Below are positions 1 through 8,814 of a DNA stretch of 64,000 nucleotides, one piece after another. The notes below the pieces were generated by a model. It ran no database searches. It saw nothing but the letters and a program-made list of their open reading frames with translations, and was not told where the DNA came from. This DNA comes from Xanthobacter oligotrophicus (GTDB lineage: Bacteria > Pseudomonadota > Alphaproteobacteria > Rhizobiales > Xanthobacteraceae), in NCBI RefSeq assembly GCF_008364685.1, contig NZ_VTTL01000012.1:124001-188000 (forward strand). Reading direction: 5' to 3'. The position numbers and the translations under genes are program-made. Every line of letters begins with the position of its first letter. Position 1 is the stretch's first letter.

Positions 1-3000
1 CGATCCAGCGGCACGTGCTGGTGAGCCTGCGCCTCCACCACGCCGTCGCGGGCGCGGCGCAGCACCTCTCCGAACGCCGCCGCGCCGTCCACCCGGAGGC
101 GCACTGGTAGGGTGTTCACGAACAGGCCCATGGTCTCGTGGTCGCCGGCCGCTGCACGGTTGGCGAAGGCGAGGCCTACGCACAGGTCATCGGCGCCCGA
201 GAGGCGGTGGAGCAGCACGTTGAACAGGGCGATGAGCGCTATGGGCAAGGTGGCGTCGGCGGACGCGGCGAGCGCCCGTAGGTTGGCCGTCAGGGCCGGG
301 TCGAAAGTGATTTCGAGGCGCCCGCCGCGATGGCTCGCCTCGGCCGGCCGGGGATGGTCGGCGGGCAGGGTGGTGAGCGCGGGTGCATCCGTGAGGCGGG
401 CGCGCCAGAAGGCGAGGCCGGCTTCGTCCGGGGCTTCCGCCGCCTGCCGGTGGGCATAAGCAAGGTAGGACCCGGTAGGCGGTAGGGCGGGTGCCGATCC
501 TGCAGCGCGCGCAGCATAGGCGGCGGAGAGTTCCTCGCTCAAAAGGTCCAGGGACCAGCCGTCGCAGATCAGGTGGTGAAGGGTGACGAGCAGTTCGTCC
601 TGCCCATCCGGCCGGCGTACCAGCAGGGCGCGAGCGAGGGGCGCCGCTGCAAGGTCGAACGGTGCTTCCGCATGGGTCTTTGCGAGGGCGGCATAGGCGG
701 CGCCGTCCGCGTCATCGCCAAGGTCTGCGACGGCGAGCGGAAGGTCGGCGGCCAGTTCCTCCTGCACCGCATCACCGACCTCGGTGCGCAGGAAGCGCGT
801 GCGCAGCGCCCCGTGGCGGGCCACGAGGTCCGTGAGCGCGTGGGCGAGCGCGTCTGGGTCGACCGGCGCGGGAAAGCGGATGCCGCCGGCGACGTGATAG
901 GCGGCCCGGCTCGCCGCACCCGCAGCCACCTCGGAGAGGAACCACATGCGCCGCTGCGCGGGGGTGAGCGGCGCCGGGCCGTCCGGCGTGGTCACGGGCG
1001 CGGCGAGTTCGGGTGCTGCCGCCTCGATCTGCTCCAGCGCGGCGGCGAGGCGGCCGAGGGTGGGGTGGCGGAACAGCTCCGCCACGGGCACGTCCAGCCC
1101 GAGCGCGGCGAGGCGTGCCCGCACCCGCATGGCCTCCACCGAATTGCCGCCGAGGGCGAAGAAATGGCTGTCGGCCGTGATGTCCTGCCGCCCCAGCACC
1201 TCGGACCAGATGACGGCGAGCTTCTCGGCCATGGCGCTGGCCGCGGGTGCGGGCGCAACCGGGGCGGAAACGGAGGCAGTTGCACCCGCCCGGTCCTCCA
1301 GTACGCCGTCGCGCAGGATGGCGAAGGCGTCGAGGGTGTTGTCTCCATAACCGCGCGCCACCGCACTGCGCTGCAGCTTGCCGCTGGAGGTGCGCGGCAG
1401 CGCGCCGGGCTCCAGCAGCACCACGACCCGCGCCGGTTCGAGGAAGGCGTCGCCCACCACCTCCGATACCAGCGCCGCGATGCTTTCCGCCGACGCGGTC
1501 TTGCGGGTGCGACGGGAGATTTCCACGGCGATGCCGATGCCCTCGCCATCGTTGCAGGCCACCGGGAAAGCGGCGATGCGGCCCTGCCGCACCAGGTCCA
1601 CCTCCCGCTCGATCACCTCCTCGATGTCGTGGGGGTAAAGGTTCTGGCCGCGGATGATGATGAGGTCCTTGGCCCGGCCCGCGAGATAAAGCTGCCCACC
1701 GGACAGGAAGCCGAGATCGCCGGTGCGCAGCATGCGCACGCCGCCGATGTCGGGGAAGGTGGCTGCGGTGGCGGCGGGGTTGTTCCAATAGCCCTGGGCG
1801 ATGCTGGGGCCGAAGGCGACCACGTCGCCCACCCGGCCGTCCGCCATCGGCGCGCCGGTGGCGGGATCAAGGATGCGCACGCCGTGGTCGGCGGCCGGAA
1901 CGCCGCACGCGACCACGCGCACGGCCTCGGGTCCCTCACCCGGCTGTGCTTCTCCCGCGGCGAGGCGGGGGGCATCGAAGCCGGGCGCCATCAGGCCCTC
2001 GCCCCGCCGCTGGGCGGTGACAAACAAGGTCGCCTCGGCAAGGCCGTAGCAGGGGTGGACGGCCCGTGCGTCGAAACCGAGCGGCGCGAAGCGAGCGGCG
2101 AACGCTTCCATGGTGGAGGCCCGCACCGGCTCGGAGCCGGAATAGGCGACTTTCCAGCTGGACAGGTCGAGCCCCTCCGCCTGTGCCGGATCGATGCGCT
2201 CGACGCACATGCGATAGGCGAAGTCCGGCCCGCCGCTGACCTCGGAGCGGAAGCGCGACAGGGCCTCCAGCCAGCGCACCGGCCGGGCGAGGAAATGACG
2301 CGGCGACATGAGGATGCAGGCGCCACCATTGAACAGCGGCTGCAGCAGCCCGCCGATGAGGCCCATGTCGTGATAGAGCGGCAGCCAGCTCAGGATGGTC
2401 TTTTCGGGATCGATCGAGAAGCCCGCGCGGATGGCGATTTCGTTGGAGATGAGGTTGCCGTGGCTCACCATCACGCCCTTGGGGGTGGAGGTCGAGCCGG
2501 AGGTGTATTGCAGGAAGGCGATGTCGGACGGCCGGGACCGTCGCATGGCGAAGCCGTCACTATCGCCGTCCTCTACGTCCTCCACGCAGAGCACCGCCGT
2601 GCCCGGCTGGGCGGCCAGAAGGCTCTCGGCCGCTGAGCGGTCGTTGGCATGGATGAGGGCGACGGATGCGCCGCAATCGCGGGCCATGGAGGCAAGGCGC
2701 GCTTGGTGCTGCGGCCGGTTGGCCTCGGGCGGGAACGCCGGAACGGCGATGAGCCCGGCATAGAGGCAGCCGAAGAAGGCGCCCACATAGTCAAGGCCGG
2801 TTTCGAGCAGCAGCAGTACCCGCGCGCCCGGCTCCGCATGGTCCGCCAGTCGCGCGGCAAAGGCCCGTGCCCGCGCGTCGAGGGCGGCGTAGCTCACCGT
2901 GCGCTCGCCGGCCCGCGGATCGTCCAGCAGGTGGAGCGCCAGCGCCTCCCCCTGGCGGGCCGCCAGATCGGCAAGATGGGTCGCGATGTCGGTGGGCGAG

Positions 3001-3044
3001 GCGGCGGAGGCGAGGAGCACGGGCGGCTGCGGCAGATGGTTCAC
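1..3044 (-). CDS. Siderophore NRPS, 5' part: FAAL-like adenylation, carrier and condensation domains (cut by left edge)
   Basis: First module(s) of a nonribosomal peptide synthetase; at least 1014 residues, and the gene runs off the left edge. Residues about 10-590 form an AMP-forming ligase of the fatty-acyl-AMP ligase type (core YTSGSTSTPKG near residue 180, later RTGDLGF and the RGQNLYPHDIE region). A peptidyl carrier domain follows, with GGNSV and its phosphopantetheine serine at residue 635. A condensation domain then starts with LTPAQRRMWF and has its HHLICDG motif at residues 823-829. The GTG start overlaps the mbtH stop (GTGA); the first in-frame ATG would remove much of the ligase. 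Neighbours (MbtH, exporter, N-acyltransferase, N-monooxygenase) point to a hydroxamate siderophore. A starter FAAL implies an N-terminal fatty acyl chain, which is inference. Product and remaining modules are not visible. Confidence 0.9.
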   Translation of the reverse strand, partial: MNHLPQPPVLLASAASPTDIATHLADLAARQGEALALHLLDDPRAGERTVSYAALDARARAFAARLADHAEPGARVLLLLETGLDYVGAFFGCLYAGLIAVPAFPPEANRPQHQARLASMARDCGASVALIHANDRSAAESLLAAQPGTAVLCVEDVEDGDSDGFAMRRSRPSDIAFLQYTSGSTSTPKGVMVSHGNLISNEIAIRAGFSIDPEKTILSWLPLYHDMGLIGGLLQPLFNGGACILMSPRHFLARPVRWLEALSRFRSEVSGGPDFAYRMCVERIDPAQAEGLDLSSWKVAYSGSEPVRASTMEAFAARFAPLGFDARAVHPCYGLAEATLFVTAQRRGEGLMAPGFDAPRLAAGEAQPGEGPEAVRVVACGVPAADHGVRILDPATGAPMADGRVGDVVAFGPSIAQGYWNNPAATAATFPDIGGVRMLRTGDLGFLSGGQLYLAGRAKDLIIIRGQNLYPHDIEEVIEREVDLVRQGRIAAFPVACNDGEGIGIAVEISRRTRKTASAESIAALVSEVVGDAFLEPARVVVLLEPGALPRTSSGKLQRSAVARGYGDNTLDAFAILRDGVLEDRAGATASVSAPVAPAPAASAMAEKLAVIWSEVLGRQDITADSHFFALGGNSVEAMRVRARLAALGLDVPVAELFRHPTLGRLAAALEQIEAAAPELAAPVTTPDGPAPLTPAQRRMWFLSEVAAGAASRAAYHVAGGIRFPAPVDPDALAHALTDLVARHGALRTRFLRTEVGDAVQEELAADLPLAVADLGDDADGAAYAALAKTHAEAPFDLAAAPLARALLVRRPDGQDELLVTLHHLICDGWSLDLLSEELSAAYAARAAGSAPALPPTGSYLAYAHRQAAEAPDEAGLAFWRARLTDAPALTTLPADHPRPAEASHRGGRLEITFDPALTANLRALAASADATLPIALIALFNVLLHRLSGADDLCVGLAFANRAAAGDHETMGLFVNTLPVRLRVDGAAAFGEVLRRARDGVVEAQAHQHVPLD

Positions 3045-3283
3045 CGGGCGGCTCCGTTGCCGTCCGCGTCTGCGGCCTTTTCGCCGTCCATGGCCCGGCG
3101 CAGGCTCAGGGGGCGCATGTCGGTCCAGACCTGCTCCACATGCGCGAGGCAGGTGGCCTTGGTGCCGGTGAAGCCCGCGTCACTCCAGCCGGCGGGCACG
3201 GGCCGGTGCAGCGGCCAGATGGAGTACATGTCTTCATCGTTGCGGACCACGCGGAACACCGCGTTCTCGTCATCGAATGCCAT
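3041..3283 (-). CDS. MbtH-like protein
   Basis: Small (80 aa) accessory protein that binds and activates NRPS adenylation domains. The family core is clear: FRVVRNDEDMYSIWP, then VPAGW and a C-terminal VEQVWTDMRP, with the conserved tryptophans. It has a GAAGG ribosome site 5 nt before the ATG. Its TGA overlaps the GTG of the downstream NRPS, so the two are translationally coupled. An iron-starvation promoter box lies about 100 nt upstream, inside the end of the exporter gene, so mbtH-NRPS can be transcribed separately from the exporter. Confidence 0.93.
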   Translation of the reverse strand: MAFDDENAVFRVVRNDEDMYSIWPLHRPVPAGWSDAGFTGTKATCLAHVEQVWTDMRPLSLRRAMDGEKAADADGNGAAR

Positions 3284-3364
3284 GGCAACCTTCGCGCCCG
3301 CTCTGGGCGGATCATGGCCTGCGCCCTGCCGATGGGTGGGTGCGCCGGGCCTTAAGTGGGGGCC

Positions 3365-5110
3365 TCAAATGGGGGTCGACTGGAAGACGAATGGCGCGTC
3401 GCGAAATTTAGGGTCCTCGCGTGGCGCATCGCCATCGGTGCCGGTGCGCGCATCGGCGGTGATCTGGCCGTTCTCCATGTGCACGATGCGGTCGCCACAA
3501 TCGAAATAACGGTCGTCGTGGGAGATCACGAGCACGCTCTTGCCCAGCGCCTTCAACTCCGGCAGCAGCTCGCGATAGAACACGCCCTTGAAGGCGGGGT
3601 CCTGATCCGCCGCCCATTCGTCGAACACCAGGAAGGGGCGGTCCTCCAGCACGGCGGCGACGAGGGCGAGGCGCTTGCGCTGCCCGGTGGAGAGGTCGCG
3701 GGTGGAGAAATGCCCGTCTTCCACGCGCACCTTGTGGGTCAGGGCGAGGCGCGAGATCAGCCGGTTGGCGCGGGCATCGAGGTCCGGCGCGCCCGAGAGG
3801 CCGACCAGGCTCTCGAACAGGTGGAAGTCGCCGAACACGGCCGAGAACAGGGCACGCTGCGCGCTCCGGCTGGTGTCGTCCACGATGGCGCCATTGAGCC
3901 GGACGGTGCCACTCTCCGGCGCGTAGAGGCCGGTGATGAGCTTGGCGAGGGTGGTCTTGCCGGAGCCGTTGCCACCCACCAGGAACACGATCTCCCCCGG
4001 CGCGAAGGCGATGTCCACCGGGCCGAGGCGGAACATCTCCGCCGTCCGCTCGTCCCAATAGGCGTGGGTGACGGCCTCGAAGGTGATGCCTTTGAATGGC
4101 GCGGACGGGGAAGGCTCCGTGTCGCGGGTGGCAAGCGCCGCCTCGGTTTCGGCAAGGCGCTGGCCGGCGACGCGGGCCAGCGCCAGCCGGGGCAGGTCCT
4201 CCATCACGGCGGCGAGCGGCCCGATGAGGAACAGCAGCACCACCGCATAGCCCGTCGCCACCGTTCCGCCGCCGGTGAACACGAACAGCACGAGGCCGAT
4301 GAAGCCGAACACGATCAGGCTGCCCCAGGCGGAGCCGAGGGCCAGCAAAGTGATGCCGTGGGTGCGCGCCCGCCGCACGGTCTCGATGGCCGCGCCCAGA
4401 TGGCGGGTGCGGAAATCCTCGGCCTTGGCGCGGTTGAGCTTCAGCTCCTTGGTGCCGAGCACCAGCGCCGAGAGGTGGGCAAACAGGGTGTCCTGCCGCC
4501 CGCCCGCATGTTCGAGATGGTGTCGCGCTCGCCCCGCCACCAGCATGTAGCCGGCGACGCCGAGCCCCATCATACCCGCCGCGCCGAGGAACAGCGGCAG
4601 GGACAGCCAGGCGAGATAGCCGAGGCACCCCGAGATGGCGACGGCATTGGTGAACAGCACCGGCAGCCGCACCACCACGGTGGCGAGGGTGAAGACATCG
4701 TCGGTGATGAGGGCCTGCAGCCGCGCCGGCCCCACCTGCTCCAAGGCGCGCAAAGGCGCGGCCTCTACCCGCTCGGCGATGCGACTGCGCAGGCGGGCCA
4801 GCACTTCCTGCCCCAGCCGGCCGAACAGGATGCCCGAAGCCGTTTGCAACGCAACGGTCAGCACCGCGACCGCCGCAAAGGCAAGCCCGAGGGTCGCAAG
4901 GTCCGACCCGTCAGGGGCCAGTGCCATGTTGATGAGGATGATGAGGGCGACGGCGGCGACACCGCTCAGCAGGCTGGTGGCCACGGCGGCCGAGAACTCC
5001 ACCGGGTTCTGCCCGAACACGAAGCCCAGAAGCGAAAAGCCGCTGTCCTGCGGGGGCCGCGGTGCGGTGGTGGCGGCGTCCGCGGCGACGGGCGCGGGTG
5101 ACGGGCCCAT
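3365..5110 (-). CDS. Cyclic-peptide/siderophore ABC exporter (fused permease-ATPase, SyrD/PvdE family)
   Basis: 581-aa half-transporter of the COG4615 type, which moves siderophore precursors or cyclic peptides across the inner membrane. An N-terminal region with about six hydrophobic segments is followed by an ATPase domain: Walker A GGNGSGKTTLAKL (near 380), signature LSTGQRKRLAL (near 472) and the family-typical Walker B context FDEWAADQDP. An upstream TTG at 5155 is in frame, but the ATG at 5110 is preferred because an AGGGAG sits about 11 nt before it. Transcription diverges from the N-acyltransferase gene and is probably iron-regulated through the box at 5234-5257. The end of the gene carries the promoter box for mbtH. 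Confidence 0.92.
   Translation of the reverse strand: MGPSPAPVAADAATTAPRPPQDSGFSLLGFVFGQNPVEFSAAVATSLLSGVAAVALIILINMALAPDGSDLATLGLAFAAVAVLTVALQTASGILFGRLGQEVLARLRSRIAERVEAAPLRALEQVGPARLQALITDDVFTLATVVVRLPVLFTNAVAISGCLGYLAWLSLPLFLGAAGMMGLGVAGYMLVAGRARHHLEHAGGRQDTLFAHLSALVLGTKELKLNRAKAEDFRTRHLGAAIETVRRARTHGITLLALGSAWGSLIVFGFIGLVLFVFTGGGTVATGYAVVLLFLIGPLAAVMEDLPRLALARVAGQRLAETEAALATRDTEPSPSAPFKGITFEAVTHAYWDERTAEMFRLGPVDIAFAPGEIVFLVGGNGSGKTTLAKLITGLYAPESGTVRLNGAIVDDTSRSAQRALFSAVFGDFHLFESLVGLSGAPDLDARANRLISRLALTHKVRVEDGHFSTRDLSTGQRKRLALVAAVLEDRPFLVFDEWAADQDPAFKGVFYRELLPELKALGKSVLVISHDDRYFDCGDRIVHMENGQITADARTGTDGDAPREDPKFRDAPFVFQSTPI
3387..3410 (-). promoter_or_regulatory. Iron-starvation (PvdS-type) box before mbtH-NRPS
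   Basis: Minus-strand TAAAT-N16-CGT preceded by CC, the form known for promoters read by iron-starvation ECF sigma factors of the PvdS group. It lies within the last codons of the exporter gene and about 104 nt before the mbtH start. It shares CCTAAATTTC with the box before the exporter. Confidence 0.7.
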
Positions 5111-5233
5111 GGTGTGTTCGGCTCCCTCGATGGCTCTGGAGCGCGATCCGGGCAAATTGAATCAATCTGCTCGGTGAATCGCCCTCCAAACTTGATGTCT
5201 GGAGCCCGGACGCGACCGGGCTTGAAGCTACAG

Positions 5234-5257
5234 ACGCTCGGGGAGCGCAGAAATTTA
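5234..5257 (-). promoter_or_regulatory. Iron-starvation (PvdS-type) box before the exporter
   Basis: Minus-strand CCTAAAT-N16-CGT, exact spacing 16, 124 nt before the exporter ATG. It faces away from a second box at 5309-5332, giving a divergent iron-responsive promoter pair. Confidence 0.75.
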
Positions 5258-5308
5258 GGGGCGCCGGGCGCGTGCCGCGGGCGCGCCGGACAAGTTGCGA
5301 GATGTTCC

Positions 5309-5332
5309 TAAATCGGTGCCCGGCGCATTCGT
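5309..5332 (+). promoter_or_regulatory. Iron-starvation (PvdS-type) box before the N-acyltransferase
   Basis: Plus-strand CCTAAAT-N16-CGT ending 44 nt before the ATG at 5377. Predicted to drive the N-acyltransferase and the downstream monooxygenase; no further box was seen in the 74-nt gap between those two genes. Confidence 0.75.
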
Positions 5333-5376
5333 CTTAACTCCCGAAACCCGTTCGCCGACCGCAGGGACAGGACGCC

Positions 5377-6480
5377 ATGGCCGCTGGAGAGATCGTCGCC
5401 GAGCATCGCGAGGGCGAAGGCATCGTGGCCTGCTCTGGGGATGGATCGCGCCTTGAAACGCGCCTTGTCCTGGCACCGGACGCGGCGACGGGCGGCTTTG
5501 CCCTGTCGGATGTCCGCGCGGCGGATGGTGCAACGGCCTTCAGCCTGCTGCTGCGCGCCCTGGAGCAGGCCACCGCCATGCGCACCGCGCCGGTGCCGCT
5601 GTCCCTTCTGGGGCTGGATGCGGACAAGGGCGCGCTTGTGGGGGCGCTGCGTTCGCGCCTTCTCGCCGAAGGGCTCGCAGCCGTGGGTGGCGCGGGGCTC
5701 GACGTGTTCCCGGAGGTGCTCTGGCAGCAGGCCGACCTGTGGCTGCCGCAGGCGCGCCCGCCGTTCGCGCAGCGCTTTGCCCTGACCCAGGGCCGGCGTC
5801 ACCCGGTGCGCCCGCCGAAGCCGGAAGGCGTTGTCTACACACGCTTTATTCCCTGGCTCGGCGCCCGCTTCGAGCTGCGCACGGTGGACGTTGCCACCGA
5901 CCTTGCGCGCTTCAACCGGTGGATGAACGATCCCCGCGTCGCCGAGATCTGGGACGAGGCCGGCGACCTCGACAAGCATCGCGCCTATCTCGAAGGGCTT
6001 AGCGCCGATCCTCACATGCTGCCACTGATGGGGGCGGTGGATGGCGTTCCGTTCGCCTATTTCGAGGTCTACTGGGCCAAGGAAAACCGCATCGCCCCGT
6101 TCTACAATGCCGGCGATCATGATCGCGGCTGGCATGTTCTGGTGGGGGAAGATGCCTTCCGCGGGCGGGCCTATGTGGCGACCTGGCTGCCCTCGCTCAT
6201 GCACTTCATTTTTCTCGATGATCCGCGCACCCAGCGCATCGTCGGCGAGCCGCGGGCGGATCATCACCAGCAGTTGCGCAACCTTGAGCGCTCAGGGTTT
6301 GCGCGGGTGAGCACGTTCGATTTCCCGCACAAGCGCGCCGCCCTGGTGATGCTGCTGCGCGAGCGCTTCTTCGGCGATCGCCTGTTCGTGCCCGATGGCG
6401 GCCTGCCGGTTCCGGCCCCGCGCGCCGCCCCCGCGCCGGCAAGAGAGGCGCCGCCCGTCCGTACTTTTGCCGAGGTATGA
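5377..6480 (+). CDS. Siderophore N-acyltransferase, GNAT fold (IucB/AlcB family)
   Basis: 367-aa protein with the Acetyltransf_8 (AlcB-type) domain in its second half, about residues 165-310: RFNRWMNDPRVAEIWDE, AYFEVYWAKENRIAPFY, GWHVLVGEDAFRG and FLDDPRTQRIVGEPR are the hallmark blocks of IucB-like enzymes. These enzymes acylate the N-hydroxylated side chain of ornithine or lysine to make the hydroxamate iron ligand. The N-terminal half is a family-typical weakly conserved domain. The gene precedes the N-monooxygenase, its natural partner, by 74 nt. Acyl donor and amino-acid substrate cannot be read from the sequence. The proline/alanine-rich tail is unremarkable. Confidence 0.88.
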   Translation: MAAGEIVAEHREGEGIVACSGDGSRLETRLVLAPDAATGGFALSDVRAADGATAFSLLLRALEQATAMRTAPVPLSLLGLDADKGALVGALRSRLLAEGLAAVGGAGLDVFPEVLWQQADLWLPQARPPFAQRFALTQGRRHPVRPPKPEGVVYTRFIPWLGARFELRTVDVATDLARFNRWMNDPRVAEIWDEAGDLDKHRAYLEGLSADPHMLPLMGAVDGVPFAYFEVYWAKENRIAPFYNAGDHDRGWHVLVGEDAFRGRAYVATWLPSLMHFIFLDDPRTQRIVGEPRADHHQQLRNLERSGFARVSTFDFPHKRAALVMLLRERFFGDRLFVPDGGLPVPAPRAAPAPAREAPPVRTFAEV

Positions 6481-6554
6481 CAGGCCTTTAAGCCCGTCGT
6501 CGTTGCGGCGCCGGGACCGTTTTTGAATTCGCATTTCGCATCAGGAAACGCACC

Positions 6555-7931
6555 ATGACCTATAGCGAGAGCTGTCCATTGCCCGCCACCCGTCGTCCCG
6601 CCGGACCGAAATCCGAAGGCGAGGACTGGATTTACGACCTCGTCGGCGTCGGCTTCGGCCCGTCGAACCTTGCCATCGCCATTGCGCTGGCTGGAGTGGG
6701 GGAGGTCGGGCTCTCGACCCATTTTATCGAGAAACAGCAAAGCTTTGTCTGGCATGGTGGCATGCTGCTGCCGGGCAGCGACATGCAGATCTCCTTCCTG
6801 AAGGATCTGGCGCTGCCGCGCGATCCCTCCAGCCCCTTCACCTTTCTCGCCTATCTGCACGAGAAGGGCCGGCTAATGGACTTCATCAACCAGAAGACGT
6901 TCTTCCCCAGCCGCCTGGAATTTAACGATTATCTGCGCTGGGCGGCACGCCGGTTCGACGCTTGCGTGAGCTATGGCGAGGAGGTGGTGGCGCTGGAGCC
7001 GGAGGTGTCCGGCGGCGCGGTGGAGGTGGTGCGGGTGGTCTCGCGGGGAGCGGACGGGCGCACGCAGGTGCGGCGGGCGCGCAATGTGGCGCTCGCCACC
7101 GGCGGCACCCCGCGGGTGCCGGAGCTGTTCGCGCCGTTCCGCAACGTCCCGCGCATCTTCCATTCGGCCGCATACCTCTCGAACATCGACAGCTTCGGGT
7201 TCGGAAATCACCCGGCGCCGCGCATCGCGGTGGTGGGGGCGGCACAGAGCGCGGCGGAGATCTTCCTCGACCTGTCCGCCCGCTTTCCCAATGGGCATGT
7301 GGACATGATCGTGCGCGGCCACGCCCTGCGCCCCTCCGACGACACCCCCTTCGTGAATGAGATCTTCAATCCCGACTTCACCGACTACATCTTCCACCAG
7401 AGCGAACCCCGGCGGCGGGCGCTGATCGCCGACTTCAAGAGCACGAATTACTCGGTGGTGGACCAAGATCTCATCGCCCGGATCTACAGCCTGCTCTACC
7501 AGCAGAAGGTGAGCGGCGAGGAGCGCCACCAGGTCCGCCGCCTCACCCAGGTGACGCGGGTGGCGGAGGCGGATGGGGCCATCGTGCTCGACCTGTCCAT
7601 CGGTCCCGATGGCACGCCGGGGCGGGTCGTCTATGACGCCGTGGTGCTCGCCACCGGCTATGCCCGCGACAGCGGGCGGGCGCTGCTCGCCGGGCTGGAT
7701 CCTTATGTCACCGTCGGCGCGGTGGGGCGAGACTACCAGCTCGCCACCGCCCCCGGGTTCCGGCCTTCGGTGTTCATCCAGGGCACCAATGAGAGCACCC
7801 ACGGCCTCAGCGACACCCTGCTCTCTGTCCTCGCCACCCGGGGCCAGGAGATTGCTGATGCGGTGCTGGCCGCCCACTCGGCTTCGGGGGTTTCTGCGGC
7901 GCCGGTGCGGCGGCAGCTCGGGCGGGCATAG
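6555..7931 (+). CDS. L-ornithine N5- / L-lysine N6-monooxygenase (PvdA/IucD/SidA family)
   Basis: 458-aa FAD- and NADPH-dependent hydroxylase that starts hydroxamate siderophore synthesis by hydroxylating the side-chain amine. An FAD-binding DLVGVGFGPSNLAIAI lies near residues 28-43. The substrate region MQISFLKDLALPRDPSSPFTFLAYL is typical of the ornithine branch (PvdA, SidA, VbsO). An NADPH motif VVGAAQSAAEIFLDL is near residue 225, and the C-terminal ATGY motif reads VVLATGYARD. Length is normal for the family. It is second in the unit behind the N-acyltransferase. I favour ornithine over lysine because of the overall resemblance to PvdA/VbsO; this is inference. Confidence 0.93.
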   Translation: MTYSESCPLPATRRPAGPKSEGEDWIYDLVGVGFGPSNLAIAIALAGVGEVGLSTHFIEKQQSFVWHGGMLLPGSDMQISFLKDLALPRDPSSPFTFLAYLHEKGRLMDFINQKTFFPSRLEFNDYLRWAARRFDACVSYGEEVVALEPEVSGGAVEVVRVVSRGADGRTQVRRARNVALATGGTPRVPELFAPFRNVPRIFHSAAYLSNIDSFGFGNHPAPRIAVVGAAQSAAEIFLDLSARFPNGHVDMIVRGHALRPSDDTPFVNEIFNPDFTDYIFHQSEPRRRALIADFKSTNYSVVDQDLIARIYSLLYQQKVSGEERHQVRRLTQVTRVAEADGAIVLDLSIGPDGTPGRVVYDAVVLATGYARDSGRALLAGLDPYVTVGAVGRDYQLATAPGFRPSVFIQGTNESTHGLSDTLLSVLATRGQEIADAVLAAHSASGVSAAPVRRQLGRA

Positions 7932-8298
7932 GGCATCCATCCCCTCGGCCGGCCCCATGCCGTGGGCCCGCCGCATCCGGGCTGCGGAAATCCGGGCGTG
8001 GGGCGGATCAACCGCGCACGAGGTGGGCGCAGCGCCACTGGACGGGGGCGCTGACGAAGCGGCGGAAGACTGCGGTGCAATGGGCCAGGGCCGGGAGCCC
8101 TGCCGCCCGCGCGACCCTGCACCCGCAGCTCGCGCGTTTTCTGCAGCAGTTCTTGTGCCCGTGCGATACGCCGACCGCCCCCGGGGCGGCGGTCGGCTGT
8201 AGTCCCGCCGGCTCTTCGGGCCTTTTCCCTCGGAGGTGTGCTCTCCTGAGGCCCGGTGGCCTGAAGTCGGCCGCAATTGGCCCTGATCGTCGCCGCGC
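7932..8298. other. Intergenic stretch without a recognisable gene
   Basis: About 370 nt between the monooxygenase and a small membrane protein. No plausible coding frame was recognised. It contains a GC hairpin at 8171-8196 (CCGACCGCC / GGCGGTCGG, 8-nt loop) with no U-run, which may end the siderophore transcript. Confidence 0.5.
8171..8196 (+). terminator. Hairpin, possible terminator after the monooxygenase gene
   Basis: Nine-base perfect stem CCGACCGCC/GGCGGTCGG around an 8-nt loop. There is no following T-run, and the distance from the upstream stop is about 240 nt, so the role is uncertain. Confidence 0.3.
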
Positions 8299-8814
8299 AT
8301 GTCGCAGATCGCCCCGCCCACCCGCCGCAGTCCCAGGAACCCGGTCGTCGCCGCGCTGCGGTTTGCCTTCCGCGTCGTGTGCGGCGTGGTCATCCTGCTC
8401 GATGAGCTGGTGCGGCCGCTCTACCGCCCGCTCATCCGCCGCATCGCCCAGCTGCGTCTCATGCAAGCCTTCGAGGGATGGGTCGCGCGCCGCTCGCCCT
8501 ATGCGGTCCTCGTCCTCATCGGCGTGCCCTATATCGTGGTGGAGCCGCTGAAATTCCTAGCGCTGATCGGCATCGCCAACGGCCACGGGAAGACGGGCCT
8601 GCTCGCCTTCCTCCTCGCCCACCTGGTGAGCTTCGTCCTCATCGAGCGCATCTTCACCGCTGGGAAGGCCCAGCTCATGACCCTGCGGCCCATGGCCTGG
8701 CTCATCGCGACCGCGGGCGCCGTGCGCGCCTCCGTGGTGAGCTGGCTGCGCCTTGCCGAGCTGAAGGCGCGGCTGCGCGTGCTGGCACGCTGGGCCCGCA
8801 TGCATCTGCGCTGA
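8299..8814 (+). CDS. Hypothetical inner-membrane protein
   Basis: 171-aa basic protein that I do not recognise by name. Hydrophobic stretches include ALRFAFRVVCGVVILLD (near residues 18-34), PYAVLVLIGVPYIVVEPLKFLALIGIA (near 75) and GLLAFLLAHLVSFVLIERIF (near 100), suggesting about three or four membrane spans. Arg/Lys-rich ends (LRLAELKARLRVLARWARMHLR) would be cytoplasmic. Codon use is like the neighbours, and it stands alone between the siderophore unit and a convergent IalB-like gene. A strong hairpin at 9180-9207 lies beyond it. Confidence 0.75.
   Translation: MSQIAPPTRRSPRNPVVAALRFAFRVVCGVVILLDELVRPLYRPLIRRIAQLRLMQAFEGWVARRSPYAVLVLIGVPYIVVEPLKFLALIGIANGHGKTGLLAFLLAHLVSFVLIERIFTAGKAQLMTLRPMAWLIATAGAVRASVVSWLRLAELKARLRVLARWARMHLR

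Noticed and set aside
573-2636. 687-codon plus-strand open frame
   Set aside because: Antisense to the NRPS FAAL, carrier and condensation motifs on the minus strand; composition is Gly/Arg/His-rich and meaningless as protein.
5111-5155. N-terminal extension of the ABC exporter from a TTG codon
   Set aside because: The added 15 residues are not family-like, and the ATG at 5110 has its own ribosome site.
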